This document shows positions 16,035-25,843 of a DNA stretch of 64,000 nucleotides, in pieces. Below the pieces are notes generated by a model, which was not told the origin of the DNA, ran no database searches, and worked only from the letters and a program-made list of their open reading frames with translations. Each line of letters begins with the position of its first letter. The first letter of the stretch is position 1. The stretch covers positions 228,448-292,447 of the forward strand of contig NZ_FNDG01000006.1 in the NCBI RefSeq assembly GCF_900100535.1, given 5' to 3'. Made by a program: the position numbers and the translations under genes. Origin of the DNA: Phytopseudomonas flavescens. Its GTDB lineage: Bacteria > Pseudomonadota > Gammaproteobacteria > Pseudomonadales > Pseudomonadaceae.

Positions 16035-17333
16035 ATGCACGACTACGTCAACTGGCTTCGCCACGCCTCGCCCTACATCAACGCCCACCGTGACTGCACC
16101 TTCGTGGTCATGCTGCCGGGCGAAGGGGTCGCTCATCCGAATTTCGGCAATATCGTCCACGACCTGGTGCTGCTGCACAGCCTCGGCGTGCGCCTGGTGC
16201 TGGTGCACGGCTCGCGCCCGCAGATCGAGGCGCGCCTGCTCGGGCGGGGGTTGACGCCGCACTACCACCGTGACCTGCGCATCTCCGACGGACCGACCCT
16301 GGAATGCGTGATCGATGCAGTCGGCCAGTTGCGCATCGCCATCGAGGCGCGCCTGTCCATGGACATCGCCGCCTCGCCGATGCAGGGCTCGCGGTTGCGG
16401 GTAAGCAGTGGCAACTACGTCACCGCGCGACCGATCGGCGTAGTGGACGGTATCGATTACCAGCACACCGGCGAAGTGCGGCGCATCGACCGCAAGGGCA
16501 TCAACCGCCAGCTCGATGAGCGCAATATCGTCCTGCTGTCGCCGCTGGGCTATTCGCCGACCGGCGAAATCTTCAACCTGGCTTGCGAGGACGTGGCCAT
16601 GCGCGCGGCCATCGACCTGGCTGCCGACAAGCTGATCCTGTTCAGCAGCCAGCAGGGTCTGCTCGACGACGACGGCAAACTGATTCGCGAGCTGCGCCCG
16701 CAGCAGGTGCCCGCACATGTTTCGCGCCTGGGTAGCGACTATCAGGGCGAGTTGCTGGATGCCGCGGCTCAGGCCTGTCGCAGTGGGGTCAAGCGCAGCC
16801 ACATCGTCAGCTACACCGGCGACGGCTCGCTGCTGACCGAGCTGTTCACCCGCGATGGGGGCGGCACCCTGGTCGACCCGGAGCAGTTCGAATCGCTGCG
16901 TGAGGCGAACATCGGTGACGTCGGCGGGCTGATCGAACTGATCAGCCCGCTGGAGCAACAGGGCATTCTGGTGCGTCGCTCGCGGGAGGTGCTCGAACGC
17001 GAGATTGGCCAGTTCAGCATCGTCGAGCGCGATGGCATGATCATCGCCTGTGCGGCGCTCTATCCCATCGCGGACTCGACCTGCGGTGAGCTGGCCTGCC
17101 TGGCGGTCAACCCCGAATACCGCCACGGCGGCCGCGGCGATGAACTGCTCGAACGCATCGAGGAGCGGGCCAGGGCCATGGGTATCAACACCCTGTTCGT
17201 GCTCACCACCCGCACGGCGCACTGGTTTCGCGAACGCGGCTTCGCGCCCAGCAGCGTCGAGCGCATGCCTGCCGCACGGGCCTCGCTGTACAATTTCCAG
17301 CGTAATTCGAAGATATTCGAGAAGGCCCTGTAG
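16035..17333 (+). CDS. argA: N-acetylglutamate synthase (amino-acid acetyltransferase)
   Basis: A 432-aa two-domain enzyme that acetylates glutamate to start arginine synthesis. The N-terminal amino-acid-kinase-like domain (about 1-290, including VLVHGSRPQIEARL) binds the feedback inhibitor arginine. The C-terminal GNAT domain (about 295-430) has the acetyl-CoA motif NPEYRHGGRGDELLERIEER. The ATG at 16035 (MHDYVNWLRHASPYINAHRD) matches the known Pseudomonas N terminus; an in-frame TTG at 16026 is not needed. Followed by a GC-rich hairpin and the convergent small gene at 17409. Confidence 0.96.
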   Translation: MHDYVNWLRHASPYINAHRDCTFVVMLPGEGVAHPNFGNIVHDLVLLHSLGVRLVLVHGSRPQIEARLLGRGLTPHYHRDLRISDGPTLECVIDAVGQLRIAIEARLSMDIAASPMQGSRLRVSSGNYVTARPIGVVDGIDYQHTGEVRRIDRKGINRQLDERNIVLLSPLGYSPTGEIFNLACEDVAMRAAIDLAADKLILFSSQQGLLDDDGKLIRELRPQQVPAHVSRLGSDYQGELLDAAAQACRSGVKRSHIVSYTGDGSLLTELFTRDGGGTLVDPEQFESLREANIGDVGGLIELISPLEQQGILVRRSREVLEREIGQFSIVERDGMIIACAALYPIADSTCGELACLAVNPEYRHGGRGDELLERIEERARAMGINTLFVLTTRTAHWFRERGFAPSSVERMPAARASLYNFQRNSKIFEKAL

Positions 17334-17357
17334 CGGGGCGTTGGGGGGGCGCCCCGC
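17333..17357. terminator. GC-rich hairpin after argA, possible terminator
   Basis: An 8-bp perfect stem GCGGGGCG / CGCCCCGC with a 9-base loop starts on the argA stop codon. No T run follows on either strand, so it may slow or protect the transcript rather than terminate as a classical intrinsic terminator. It lies between two convergent genes. Confidence 0.4.
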
Positions 17358-17408
17358 CACTGAAGAGCGGCGGCCATGAGCCCTCGGCTGCTTCGGCAGG
17401 CAATCGAA

Positions 17409-17645
17409 TCAGGCGTGCTTTTGGGTGACCGGGGTATGGCCGGCCGCGCGGTTGATATTTTCTTCGCTGAGTCGACGCTGGGCTTTCCCGTCGACCCAGC
17501 CGGCTTCCCAGGCCGCAGCGGGCACGCTGGCGGGAAAGGGCTGCGTATCTGGTGCATGGCCGGCCAGGCCGGCCATGTAGCCCTGCTGGTAAGCCTTGGT
17601 GAGGCTGGCCACGCTCCAATGCGGGGCTTGTTGACGGTCGCTCAT
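17409..17645 (-). CDS. Rmf/CrpP-like small protein
   Basis: A 78-aa basic/neutral protein whose centre (AYQQGYMAGLAGHAPDTQPF, then AAWEAGWVDG) follows the pattern of ribosome modulation factor: A-xx-x-G-Y-x-A-G-xx-G, a Pro-containing loop, then W-xx-G-W. The Cys-Pro of true RMF is replaced by Gln-Pro, and the protein is longer than RMF (55 aa), so it is probably a paralogous member of the Rmf/CrpP fold family and not the ribosome-hibernation factor itself. It sits between argA and gshA, facing argA. The ribosome site is weak. Function is unproven. Confidence 0.65.
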   Translation of the reverse strand: MSDRQQAPHWSVASLTKAYQQGYMAGLAGHAPDTQPFPASVPAAAWEAGWVDGKAQRRLSEENINRAAGHTPVTQKHA

Positions 17646-17761
17646 GAGGGGGATCCGCAGTCAGTGCCTGCAGATAATCCTAGACACGCATGTGCGCCGC
17701 CGGTAGCGGATCCCCGGTCATTGGATTTTTTTGTGACGCAGTCGACCTTGCGGGTAGCCGC

Positions 17762-19342
17762 TCAGACCGCCAGTGCCAGGATGCTGGCCTGGTAGGCCGC
17801 GGCGAAGCTGTCGAAGTCACCATCCTCATGCACTTCCAGTTCGGCCTGCTCCTGTAGGGAACGCTGCGCAGCCTGCTCGAACTCGGCCTGTCGCTCGGCA
17901 CTCAGCGGCTGTGCGCGGAAGTGTTCGGCGTGGCGTTTGCTCTGGCGCAGGGAGAACGCCGAGAAGCTTTCACCTTTCTGCAGTTCTGCCAGCACCTGGG
18001 CCGATGGCGTCAGGCGGGGGTCGTCGATTTTCGCGCGCTGCGCCTGCAGGGCGCCGGCGTGGGCTTCGCCACCCTGGCTGGTGTCGAGCAGGGTAGCGAT
18101 GGCTTCGATACCATCGAGCAGCTCATGAGCCCAGCTCTGCAGGACGACCGGCCCGCCATGGCGATGCAGGTGCAGGCCGGGGCGACGCCCCTCCTTGACC
18201 ACCTTGAGGAAGTTGTCGGAGCAGTTGCTGCACTCGCCATTGCCCAGCTGCGGGCTGTCCTGCAGGGCGCAGAACAGCAGGAAGGCGTCGAGAAAGCGTG
18301 ATTCGGCAAGGTCGATGCCCAGTGGCAGGAACGGATTGATGTCCAGGCAGCGGGCCTCCACGTACTGCACGCCACGGGCCATCAGCGCCTGGATCGGGCG
18401 TTCGCCGCTGTAGGTCACGCGCTTCGGGCGGATGTTGGAGTAATACTCGTTTTCGATCTGCAGGATGTTGGTGTTGAGCTGCAGCCAGTCACCGTCCTTC
18501 TTGGTGCCGATGTCGACGTAGGGCGGGTAGGGTGTAGCGACCGCCTGGCGCAGGCTGTCGGTATAGCTGGCCAGGTCGTTGTAGCAGGGCGTCAGCCCGG
18601 CCTGGGCCTCGCTCTGATAACCCAGGTCGCTCATGCGCAGGCTGGTGGCATAGGGCAGGTACAGGGTGTCGGCGTCGAGCGCCTGCAACTGATGGGCACG
18701 GCCACGCATGAAATTCTTGTCCAGCGCCGGAGACGCACCGAACAGGTACATCAGCAGCCAGCTGTAACGGCGGAAATTGCGGATCAGCGCAATGTAGCGC
18801 GACGACTGATAGTCGCGGGCACTTCGCGTGTCGCCCTCGGCCTGCTGCAGCACGACCCACAGCTGCTCCGGCAGGGAGAAGTTGTAGTGAATGCCGGCGA
18901 TGCACTGCATGGTCTTGCCGTAGCGCAGCGCCAGGCCCTTGCGGTAGACGTACTTGAGCTGGCCGATATGGGAGTGGCCATAGCGGGCGATCGGAATGGT
19001 CTCTTCGTCCGGCAGCGGGCCGGGCATCGACGGGCTCCACAGGTACTCGCCGTCGAGCTTGCTGTAGACGAAGCGGTGGATACTATCAAGTTCGTCCAGG
19101 GTGTCGCTCGGGTCGACGGCGGTCGAGGTGATGAACTCGAGCAGCGACTCCGAATAATCCGTGGTGATCTGCGCATTGGTCAGCGCCGAACCGAGGGTGA
19201 CCGGATGCCCGCTGAGCGCCAGTTCGCCTCTGCTGTCGACGCGCAGGCATTCGCGTTCGATGCCATGCAGGCACTGGGAAAGCAGGGAAAGGTTGGCGTG
19301 CTCACCGAGCAGTGCCAGACGGCGGGAGAACAGGTCGCTCAA
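17762..19342 (-). CDS. gshA: Glutamate-cysteine ligase
   Basis: A 526-aa enzyme of the proteobacterial GshA family making gamma-glutamylcysteine, the first step of glutathione synthesis. Family landmarks: [10 protein letters not shown] near residue 27 (Mg-binding glutamates), [35 protein letters not shown], and [16 protein letters not shown]. The start is a TTG at 19342 ([13 protein letters not shown] follows), supported by GAAGGA about 9 bases upstream; no in-frame ATG gives the conserved N terminus. It lies downstream of tex and the thioesterase gene on the same strand, 205 bp apart, so it may have its own promoter. Confidence 0.95.
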   Translation of the reverse strand: MSDLFSRRLALLGEHANLSLLSQCLHGIERECLRVDSRGELALSGHPVTLGSALTNAQITTDYSESLLEFITSTAVDPSDTLDELDSIHRFVYSKLDGEYLWSPSMPGPLPDEETIPIARYGHSHIGQLKYVYRKGLALRYGKTMQCIAGIHYNFSLPEQLWVVLQQAEGDTRSARDYQSSRYIALIRNFRRYSWLLMYLFGASPALDKNFMRGRAHQLQALDADTLYLPYATSLRMSDLGYQSEAQAGLTPCYNDLASYTDSLRQAVATPYPPYVDIGTKKDGDWLQLNTNILQIENEYYSNIRPKRVTYSGERPIQALMARGVQYVEARCLDINPFLPLGIDLAESRFLDAFLLFCALQDSPQLGNGECSNCSDNFLKVVKEGRRPGLHLHRHGGPVVLQSWAHELLDGIEAIATLLDTSQGGEAHAGALQAQRAKIDDPRLTPSAQVLAELQKGESFSAFSLRQSKRHAEHFRAQPLSAERQAEFEQAAQRSLQEQAELEVHEDGDFDSFAAAYQASILALAV

Positions 19343-19547
19343 GATTGCATTCCTTCACGCAGCGGTCGCCCCAATATGGGGGTGGATGCTGCACTCTACA
19401 AGGGGCGAATTGCTGACGTTGGTCGTCTGGCGAAAAGAGCGGGTATTCTAGCGCCCTCGGTCGCCGTGGCGAAGGGCGGCAGTCCTCTCGGGCATGGCGC
19501 TGGCCCGGATACCGCCCCGGCCGGGCGCGTCGGCCGCACCACTGCCC

Positions 19548-19937
19548 TCAGAGGCAGGCGAAGGTGGCCTGGGCCTTGGCGACCAGCTTGTCGTGCTGAT
19601 GCACCTCGGCCTCGATCACTTGCGTGCGCCGCCCGGCGTGCACCACCCAGGCCCGGCAGCTCAGTTCACCCTCGGTCACCCCGCGGATGTAGTTGACCTT
19701 GCATTCCAGGGTGACGCTGCTCGGCGCGCCGTCAGTGAGGCTGTGGCTGGCCTGGCCCATGGCGCTGTCGATCAGCGAGAACAGCGCGCCGCCGTGCAGC
19801 TTGCCGTGCAGGTTGCGCAGGCCATCGTGCATGCTCAGCCGGATCACCGCCTCGCCGCCTTCTGCCTTGACGATCTGCAGGCCGAGCAGGCGCCCGAAGG
19901 CGCTGCTCTTGCCGACTTCTTCCATGGGCTCGCTCAT
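19548..19937 (-). CDS. PaaI-type hotdog-fold thioesterase
   Basis: A 129-aa acyl-CoA thioesterase of the hotdog fold. The signature LRNLHGKLHGGALFSLIDSAMGQASHS carries the HGG loop and catalytic acidic residue (Asp in LIDSAM), followed by the beta strands SVTLECKVNYIRG and LSCRAWVVHAGRRTQVIEAEV. The substrate is unknown. Its start is only 4 bp after the tex stop codon, so the two genes are co-transcribed and probably coupled. PA5202 holds this position in PAO1 (from memory). Confidence 0.87.
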   Translation of the reverse strand: MSEPMEEVGKSSAFGRLLGLQIVKAEGGEAVIRLSMHDGLRNLHGKLHGGALFSLIDSAMGQASHSLTDGAPSSVTLECKVNYIRGVTEGELSCRAWVVHAGRRTQVIEAEVHQHDKLVAKAQATFACL

Positions 19938-19941
19938 CGGC

Positions 19942-22284
19942 CTACTTCCTCAGTTGCTTGGCGTTGGCGAACAGAGAAGCCATGGCGGCATTGGCCGGTG
20001 CAGGTTTTTCCTGGCCCGAATGGCGCTCGCTGCGTGGTGCCTGACCACCCTTGCCGCCACCCTGGCGACCGCCGCCACGTGGCCCTTCGACTTTCTCGCC
20101 TGGCGTGTCGCCCATGCGCATCGACAGGGCGATGCGGCCTCGCGCGATGTCCACTTCCATGACCTTGACCTTGACCACGTCACCGGCCTTGACCGCCTCG
20201 TGCGGGTCCTTGATGAACTTCTCGGACAGCGCCGAGATATGCACCAGGCCGTCCTGGTGAACACCGATATCGACGAAGGCGCCGAAGTTGGTGACGTTGG
20301 TCACCACGCCTTCGAGGATCATCCCCAGCTCGAGATCCTTGAGGGTTTCCACGCCTTCCTGGAACTCGGCGGTCTTGAACTCGGGGCGCGGGTCGCGGCC
20401 GGGTTTTTCCAGTTCGCTGAGGATGTCGCCCACGGTCACCAGGCCGAAGGTCTCGTCGGTGAACGTCTTCGGGTCCAGGCGCTTGAGAAAGCCGGCATCG
20501 CCGATCAGCGAGCGGATATCGCGGCCCGTGTCGACGGCGATGCGTTGCACCAGCGGGTAGGTTTCCGGGTGAACCGCCGAGGCATCGAGCGGGTTTTCAC
20601 CGTTCATGACGCGCAGGAAGCCGGCAGCCTGTTCGAACGTCTTGTCGCCGAGGCGTGGGACCTTCTTCAGGGCGTCACGGGTCTTGAAGGCGCCGTGGGC
20701 ATCGCGGTGAGCGACGATGTTCTGCGCCAGGGTCGCATTGAGGCCGGAGATACGCGCCAGCAGTGCGCTGGAGGCGGTGTTGACGTCCACGCCGACGGCG
20801 TTCACGCAGTCCTCCACCACGGCGTCGAGGCTGCGGGCCAGCTTCAACTGGGAGACGTCGTGCTGGTACTGGCCCACACCGATGGATTTCGGGTCGATCT
20901 TCACCAGCTCGGCCAACGGATCCTGCAGGCGACGGGCGATGGACACCGCGCCACGCAGGGACACGTCGAGATCCGGGAATTCTCTGGCAGCCAGTTCAGA
21001 GGCCGAATACACCGACGCTCCGGCTTCGCTGACCATGATCTTGGTCATCTTCAGGCCCGGGTATTTCTTGATCAGCTCGATGGCCAGCTTGTCGGTCTCG
21101 CGGCTGGCGGTGCCGTTGCCGATGGCGATCAGGTCCACACCGTGCTTGGCACACAGCCTGGCCAGCACGTTGAGGGTGCCGTCCCAGTCGTTGCGCGGCG
21201 CGTGGGGGTAGACGGTGGCGGTATCCAGTACCTTGCCGGTGGCGTCGACCACGGCGACCTTGCAGCCGGTGCGCAGGCCCGGGTCGAGGCCCAGGGTCGC
21301 ACGCGGGCCGGCCGGAGCGGCTAGCAGCAGGTCGTGCAGGTTGCGGGCGAAGACGCTGATGGCTTCATCTTCGGCGCTTTCGCGCAGTTCGCCCAGCAGG
21401 TCGGTTTCCAGGTGGGTATAGAGCTTGACCTTCCAGGTCCAGCGCACCACTTCACCCAGCCATTTGTCGGCGGCGCGGCCTTGGTTGGAGATGCCGAAAC
21501 GCTCGGCGATCATGCACTCGCACGGATGCAGGGTGCCCGGCGTAGCGACGCCCGACAGTTCTTCGCCGACCTTGAGGCTGGCGCTGAGGATGCCCTCGTT
21601 GCGGCCCCGGAAGATCGCCAGGGCGCGGTGCGAGGGGGCGCCCTTGAGTTTCTCGTCATGCTCGAAGTAGTCGCGGAACTTGGCGCCTTCCGCTTCCTTG
21701 CCGGCGACCACGCGGGCGCTGAGGGTGGCATTATCCTTGAGAAAACCGCGCAGATTGCTGAGCAGGCTGGCGTCCTCGGCGAAGCGTTCCATGAGGATGT
21801 ACTTGGCGCCTTCGAGCACCGCCTTGGTGTCGGCGAAGCCCTTCTCGGCATCGACGAAGCGCACGGCCTCGGTTTCCGGGGTCAGGTTCTGGTCATTGAA
21901 CAGTGCATCGGCCAGCTCGCCAAGGCCGGCTTCCAGGGCGATCTGGCCCTTGGTGCGACGCTTCTGCTTGTAGGGCAGGTACAGGTCTTCGAGGCGGGTC
22001 TTGGTGTCGGCGAGGTTGATCTCACGGGTCAGCTCGGGGGTCAGTTTGCCCTGTTCCTCGATGCTGGCGAGGATACTGGCGCGACGATCGTCGAGTTCGC
22101 GCAGGTAGCGCAGTCGCTCTTCCAGATTACGCAACTGGGTATCGTCGAGGCTGCCGGTGACTTCCTTGCGGTAGCGGGCGATGAACGGCACGGTGGAGCC
22201 TTCGTCGAGCAGGGCGACAGCGGCGGCGACTTGTTGCGGGCGGACGCCCAGTTCTTCGGCGATACGGTTGTTGATGCTGAGCAT
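19942..22284 (-). CDS. tex: Tex, transcription accessory RNA-binding protein
   Basis: A 780-aa cytoplasmic protein of full family length. The N-terminal Tex-type helical domain starts [21 protein letters not shown] YqgF/RNase H-like domain follows ([20 protein letters not shown] around residue 330), then helix-hairpin-helix motifs ([36 protein letters not shown]). A C-terminal S1 RNA-binding domain (about 650-720, [20 protein letters not shown]) precedes a basic Gly-rich tail. Tex binds RNA and structured nucleic acids and affects transcription and stress survival. First gene of a unit with the thioesterase; divergent from amgR across 394 bp. Confidence 0.95.
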   Translation of the reverse strand: MLSINNRIAEELGVRPQQVAAAVALLDEGSTVPFIARYRKEVTGSLDDTQLRNLEERLRYLRELDDRRASILASIEEQGKLTPELTREINLADTKTRLEDLYLPYKQKRRTKGQIALEAGLGELADALFNDQNLTPETEAVRFVDAEKGFADTKAVLEGAKYILMERFAEDASLLSNLRGFLKDNATLSARVVAGKEAEGAKFRDYFEHDEKLKGAPSHRALAIFRGRNEGILSASLKVGEELSGVATPGTLHPCECMIAERFGISNQGRAADKWLGEVVRWTWKVKLYTHLETDLLGELRESAEDEAISVFARNLHDLLLAAPAGPRATLGLDPGLRTGCKVAVVDATGKVLDTATVYPHAPRNDWDGTLNVLARLCAKHGVDLIAIGNGTASRETDKLAIELIKKYPGLKMTKIMVSEAGASVYSASELAAREFPDLDVSLRGAVSIARRLQDPLAELVKIDPKSIGVGQYQHDVSQLKLARSLDAVVEDCVNAVGVDVNTASSALLARISGLNATLAQNIVAHRDAHGAFKTRDALKKVPRLGDKTFEQAAGFLRVMNGENPLDASAVHPETYPLVQRIAVDTGRDIRSLIGDAGFLKRLDPKTFTDETFGLVTVGDILSELEKPGRDPRPEFKTAEFQEGVETLKDLELGMILEGVVTNVTNFGAFVDIGVHQDGLVHISALSEKFIKDPHEAVKAGDVVKVKVMEVDIARGRIALSMRMGDTPGEKVEGPRGGGRQGGGKGGQAPRSERHSGQEKPAPANAAMASLFANAKQLRK

Positions 22285-22678
22285 AGAAAGAAGAATCCAC
22301 CCTGAAACTGCGAAAACCGGCCTCGCTCATGATCGGCCGGACGATGAAACGGCGCATTATAGCCCCGTAAAGAGGCGCCCGGGCCATTGGCCTCGAGCTG
22401 CCGCCAGACCATGAACAGACCCTGGAAAGTCAGTTGCGTTGCCGCCGCAGCGCTAAAAGAGCGGTCGAAAGCGACTGGTGACCAGCGCCCCTCCTGGGTG
22501 GCTGTGCAAGGCGTTCGTGCCCCTTGCGCGCTTTACTGCCTGTCGGGCGCGCAATAGCCCCTGAAGCAGCGAAAAATCTGCTAACAATGGACAATAGGTG
22601 GTCTATACGGCCTCTGGGCCATAATGCCGCGTTGAAATCGGCCGCGTCGCGTCGCGGATTCTCGATCAAGGAGCCTCT
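22285..22678. promoter_or_regulatory. Divergent intergenic region between tex and amgR
   Basis: 394 bases with no credible gene. The left part must hold the tex promoter. On the right, a CATAAT -10-like element lies at 22620-22625 and an AAGGAG ribosome site precedes the amgR start. Several GC-rich short inverted repeats occur between 22430 and 22570. No operator could be named. Confidence 0.4.
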
Positions 22679-23416
22679 ATGAGCAGCACTGCAGCACAAC
22701 CGGTCGACGGTGAGAAAATCCTGATTGTCGACGACGATGCCCGTCTGCGGCGTCTGCTCGAACGTTTCTTCGACGAGCAAGGCTACCGGGTGCGTGCGGT
22801 GGAGAACGTCGAACAGATGGATCGTCTGCTGTCGCGCGAACTCTTCAACCTGGTGGTGCTCGACCTGATGCTGCCTGGCGAGGACGGCCTGAGCGCCTGC
22901 CGCCGTCTGCGGGCGTCGAACAATCAGGTGCCGATCATCATGCTCACCGCCAAGGGCGACGAGAGCAGTCGTATCCAGGGCCTGGAACTGGGTGCCGACG
23001 ATTACCTGGCCAAACCCTTCAACCCGCGCGAACTGCTGGCGCGTATCAAGGCCGTGCTGCGTCGCCAGGTGCCGGTGGTGCCCGGCGCGCCGGGCAGCGA
23101 GGACGAGAGCGTCACCTTCGGTGACTACGAGCTGTCCCTGGCCACCCGTGAGCTGAAGAAGGGCGAGGAAGTGCACATGCTCACCACCGGTGAGTTCGCC
23201 GTGCTCAAGGCGCTGGTGCAGCATGCCCGCGAACCGCTGACCCGCGACAAATTGATGAACCTGGCCCGCGGCCGCGAGTGGGATGCCCTGGAGCGCTCCA
23301 TCGACGTGCAGATTTCCCGCCTGCGCCGGTTGATCGAGCCGGATCCGTCCAAGCCCCGTTACATCCAGACCGTCTGGGGCGTGGGCTACGTGTTCGTGCC
23401 GGATGGCAACAAGTAG
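22679..23416 (+). CDS. amgR: OmpR-family response regulator (AmgR/OmpR)
   Basis: A 245-aa regulator. Receiver domain (about 12-125) has acidic pocket Asp19/Asp20, phosphoacceptor Asp62 in VVLDLMLPGEDG, the LTAKG threonine and the DYLAKPF lysine. The C-terminal winged helix (about 140-240) ends RYIQTVWGVGYVFVPDG, as in OmpR. With the kinase downstream it corresponds to AmgRS of P. aeruginosa, an envelope-stress system that governs intrinsic aminoglycoside tolerance. The AAGGAG ribosome site is strong. The kinase gene starts 114 bp downstream, beyond a palindromic repeat. Confidence 0.93.
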   Translation: MSSTAAQPVDGEKILIVDDDARLRRLLERFFDEQGYRVRAVENVEQMDRLLSRELFNLVVLDLMLPGEDGLSACRRLRASNNQVPIIMLTAKGDESSRIQGLELGADDYLAKPFNPRELLARIKAVLRRQVPVVPGAPGSEDESVTFGDYELSLATRELKKGEEVHMLTTGEFAVLKALVQHAREPLTRDKLMNLARGREWDALERSIDVQISRLRRLIEPDPSKPRYIQTVWGVGYVFVPDGNK

Positions 23417-23441
23417 TCACCATGCGTCCGTCGGCAACCCT

Positions 23442-23514
23442 GTAGGAGCCAGCTTGCCGCGCTACGGCGCTCCGTCGATCCTTGCGCTCTGATCGCCAGC
23501 AAGCTGGCTCCTAC
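23442..23514. repeat. REP-type palindromic repeat between amgR and amgS
   Basis: Outer inverted arms of 16 bases, GTAGGAGCCAGCTTGC at 23442-23457 and its exact complement GCAAGCTGGCTCCTAC at 23499-23514, enclose about 41 bases. The GTAGGAGC head is the hallmark of Pseudomonas repetitive extragenic palindromes. In the amgRS transcript it would fold into a strong hairpin between the regulator and kinase coding regions. Confidence 0.85.
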
Positions 23515-23530
23515 GGATTTTGTGTTCTCA

Positions 23531-24844
23531 ATGAAAGCCCCACTGTGGTTCCCGCAAAGCTTCTTCTCGCGCACCCTCTGGCTGGTGCTGATCGTGGTGC
23601 TGTTTTCCAAGGCGCTGACCCTGGTTTATCTGATGATGAACGAGGACGTACTGGTCGACCGTCAGTACAGCCACGGTGCCGCGCTGACGCTGCGCGCCTA
23701 CTGGGCGGCTGATCCCGAGGACCGCACCAATATCGCCGAGGCCGCCGGCCTCAAGCGGGTGCCGCGTACCGAGGTGCCGGCCAGCGAGGAGCACTGGCCC
23801 TATAGCGAGATCTTCCAGCGGCAGATGCAGTCCGAGCTTGGCCCCGATACCGAAACCCGGGTGCGGGCCAAGAGCCCTCCGGCCTTGTGGGTGCACGCAC
23901 CGACACTGGGCGATGACTGGCTGCGGGTACCGCTCTATCCTCATCCGCTGCGTGGCCAGCGTATCTGGAGCGTGCTGGGCTGGTTCCTCGGGATCGGTCT
24001 GCTGTCTACCGCGGCTGCCTGGATCTTCGTGCGCCAGCTCAGCGCGCCGCTCAAGCGCCTGGTGGTCGCCGCCCGGCAGTTCGGCCAGGGGCGCAGCGTG
24101 CGGTTACCGGTCAGCGACACACCGAGCGAGATGACCGAGGTGTATCGCGCCTTCAACCAGATGGCCGAAGACGTCGAGCAGGCCGGTCGTGAACGTGAAC
24201 TGATGCTGGCCGGGGTGTCCCACGACCTGCGCACGCCACTGACGCGCCTGCGTCTGTCGCTTGAGTTCCTCGACCACGACTCCGAACTGACCGACGACAT
24301 GGTGCGTGACATCGAGGACATGGATGCCATCCTCGATCAGTTTCTGGCCTTCATCCGTGATGGTCGTGACGAGCCGGTGGAGGCGTTGAACCTGCCGGAG
24401 CTGATCCGCGACGTGGTGGCGCCCTACAACCAGAAAGAGGAGCAGGTGAGCCTGTTTCTCGAAGCGGTGCCGGCCTTTCCGTTGCGGCGGGTATCGATCA
24501 AGCGCCTGATCGTCAACCTGATCGAGAATGCCCTGCGCTATGGTGGCAGTGGCGTGGAGATCGTACTCTCGGTGGCCGACGACCACAGCGCTCCCTACGT
24601 GGTGCTCAGCGTGCTGGATCGCGGTACCGGCATCGACCCGAGCGAGCTCGGCAATATCGTCAATCCCTTCATCCGCGGCGACCGTGCGCGGGGCGGCCAG
24701 GGCGCAGGGCTCGGCCTGGCCATCGTCAAGCGCATCGCCTCGATGCACGGCGGCAGCGTGGAGCTGCGCAACCGCACCGGTGGTGGGCTGGAAGCACGTA
24801 TCTGCCTGCCGTTGGGGTTGCTGTTGCCGCGCGACGCAGCGTGA
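23531..24844 (+). CDS. amgS: OmpR-partner sensor histidine kinase (AmgS/EnvZ type)
   Basis: A 437-aa inner-membrane kinase, from ATG 23531 (MKAPLWFPQSFF); an in-frame GTG at 23522 would add 3 residues. Topology: TM1 about 17-36, a periplasmic domain of about 100 residues, TM2 about 150-167, HAMP (about 168-222), HisKA with phosphoacceptor His231 in GVSHDLRTPLTRLR, and HATPase_c with N box LIVNLIENALRYGG, G1 DRGTGI and G2 GGQGAGLGLAIV, all intact. Pairs with the regulator upstream; in P. aeruginosa AmgS responds to membrane stress from misfolded proteins. Confidence 0.93.
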   Translation: MKAPLWFPQSFFSRTLWLVLIVVLFSKALTLVYLMMNEDVLVDRQYSHGAALTLRAYWAADPEDRTNIAEAAGLKRVPRTEVPASEEHWPYSEIFQRQMQSELGPDTETRVRAKSPPALWVHAPTLGDDWLRVPLYPHPLRGQRIWSVLGWFLGIGLLSTAAAWIFVRQLSAPLKRLVVAARQFGQGRSVRLPVSDTPSEMTEVYRAFNQMAEDVEQAGRERELMLAGVSHDLRTPLTRLRLSLEFLDHDSELTDDMVRDIEDMDAILDQFLAFIRDGRDEPVEALNLPELIRDVVAPYNQKEEQVSLFLEAVPAFPLRRVSIKRLIVNLIENALRYGGSGVEIVLSVADDHSAPYVVLSVLDRGTGIDPSELGNIVNPFIRGDRARGGQGAGLGLAIVKRIASMHGGSVELRNRTGGGLEARICLPLGLLLPRDAA

Positions 24845-24946
24845 TCCGAGGGGTGCCGCCGCCCGCTTCGGGCGGGCAGGGCATCCATGGGCACGTCCAT
24901 CGGTGAGGCGCGTTGCCCAGCGTGGATTGTGCTTCTGGCGAGCGTG

Positions 24947-25843
24947 CTACCAGCTGAGGGCGCTACCCTGCAGCGTTGCGAGCCGGCCATAGGGCCAGGC
25001 GAGGTTGGCGTCACCATGGCCACTGGGCAGGTCGCCGTAGAGCGGTATGCCAAACGGCGCCAGGTATTCGCCGATGATTTCCTCGATGCTGTGCTGGACG
25101 CCGCGCCGTGGGCAATCGGTGAAACTGCCCAGGCATACCGCTGCCGGGCGTTGCTCGGCGAAGCTTTCGAACAGTTGCCAGAAACTGCGCTCCAGGCGGT
25201 AGTAAGGCTCGCCGACGTCTTCGAGGATGAGGATGGCATCGTTCGGCAACCGCATACCTGCGACGGTGCCGCAGCCGCTGGCCAGGGCCGTGAGGTTGCC
25301 GCCAACCAGAGGCCCTTCGACGGCGGCTGCCGGGCCGCTGATAGGCCGCACCGGCAGGCTGTTGCTGCGCCCCTGCAGCACGTCCCACAGCGAGCCCATG
25401 GACGCCAGCCGCTCACGTTGCCCCGTGGGCGCTGACAGCGTCTGCAGGCCGAGCGCCGTGGCGACCGGGCCATGGATGGCCGGCAGACCGTGGCGGCCGA
25501 ATGCGTCGAGCAGCAGGGACAGGTCGGAGTAGCCGATCAATGGTCGCGGGCTGGCGTTCTGCAGCAAGGCCCAGTCAACGCCTGGCAGCAGTTGCGCGCA
25601 GCCATAGCCGCCGCGCAGGCACCAGACCGCGTCGATGTCCGGCAGGGCGAAGGCCTCGTGCAGATCGTCCAGGCGCTGCGCCGGCGTGCCGGCCAGGTAA
25701 CGATGCCGAGCCCGTACGTGCCGGCCCAGGTGATAGTCGATGCCCTGCACCTCGAGCTGCGCCAGGGTCGCTTCGAATACCTCGTCGGCGATGGCCGAGG
25801 CGGGGGCGATCAGCGCCAGGCGCCCTGCGAATGCTGTGCTCAT
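24947..25843 (-). CDS. ldcA: Muramoyltetrapeptide (LD-) carboxypeptidase, S66 family
   Basis: A 298-aa serine peptidase that trims the terminal D-alanine from peptidoglycan tetrapeptides during cytoplasmic wall recycling. The nucleophile is Ser106 in [11 protein letters not shown], preceded by the [15 protein letters not shown] motif. The catalytic Glu lies in the region [16 protein letters not shown] and the His in [12 protein letters not shown] near the C terminus. No signal peptide. Its ATG overlaps the rimK stop by 4 bp (ATGA), so it is the last gene of the rimA-rimB-rimK-ldcA transcript and is translationally coupled to rimK. Confidence 0.92.
   Translation of the reverse strand: MSTAFAGRLALIAPASAIADEVFEATLAQLEVQGIDYHLGRHVRARHRYLAGTPAQRLDDLHEAFALPDIDAVWCLRGGYGCAQLLPGVDWALLQNASPRPLIGYSDLSLLLDAFGRHGLPAIHGPVATALGLQTLSAPTGQRERLASMGSLWDVLQGRSNSLPVRPISGPAAAVEGPLVGGNLTALASGCGTVAGMRLPNDAILILEDVGEPYYRLERSFWQLFESFAEQRPAAVCLGSFTDCPRRGVQHSIEEIIGEYLAPFGIPLYGDLPSGHGDANLAWPYGRLATLQGSALSW

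Noticed and set aside
19693..21324. Long plus-strand open frame opposite tex
   Set aside because: Same shadow effect; tex on the minus strand shows the full Tex domain order.
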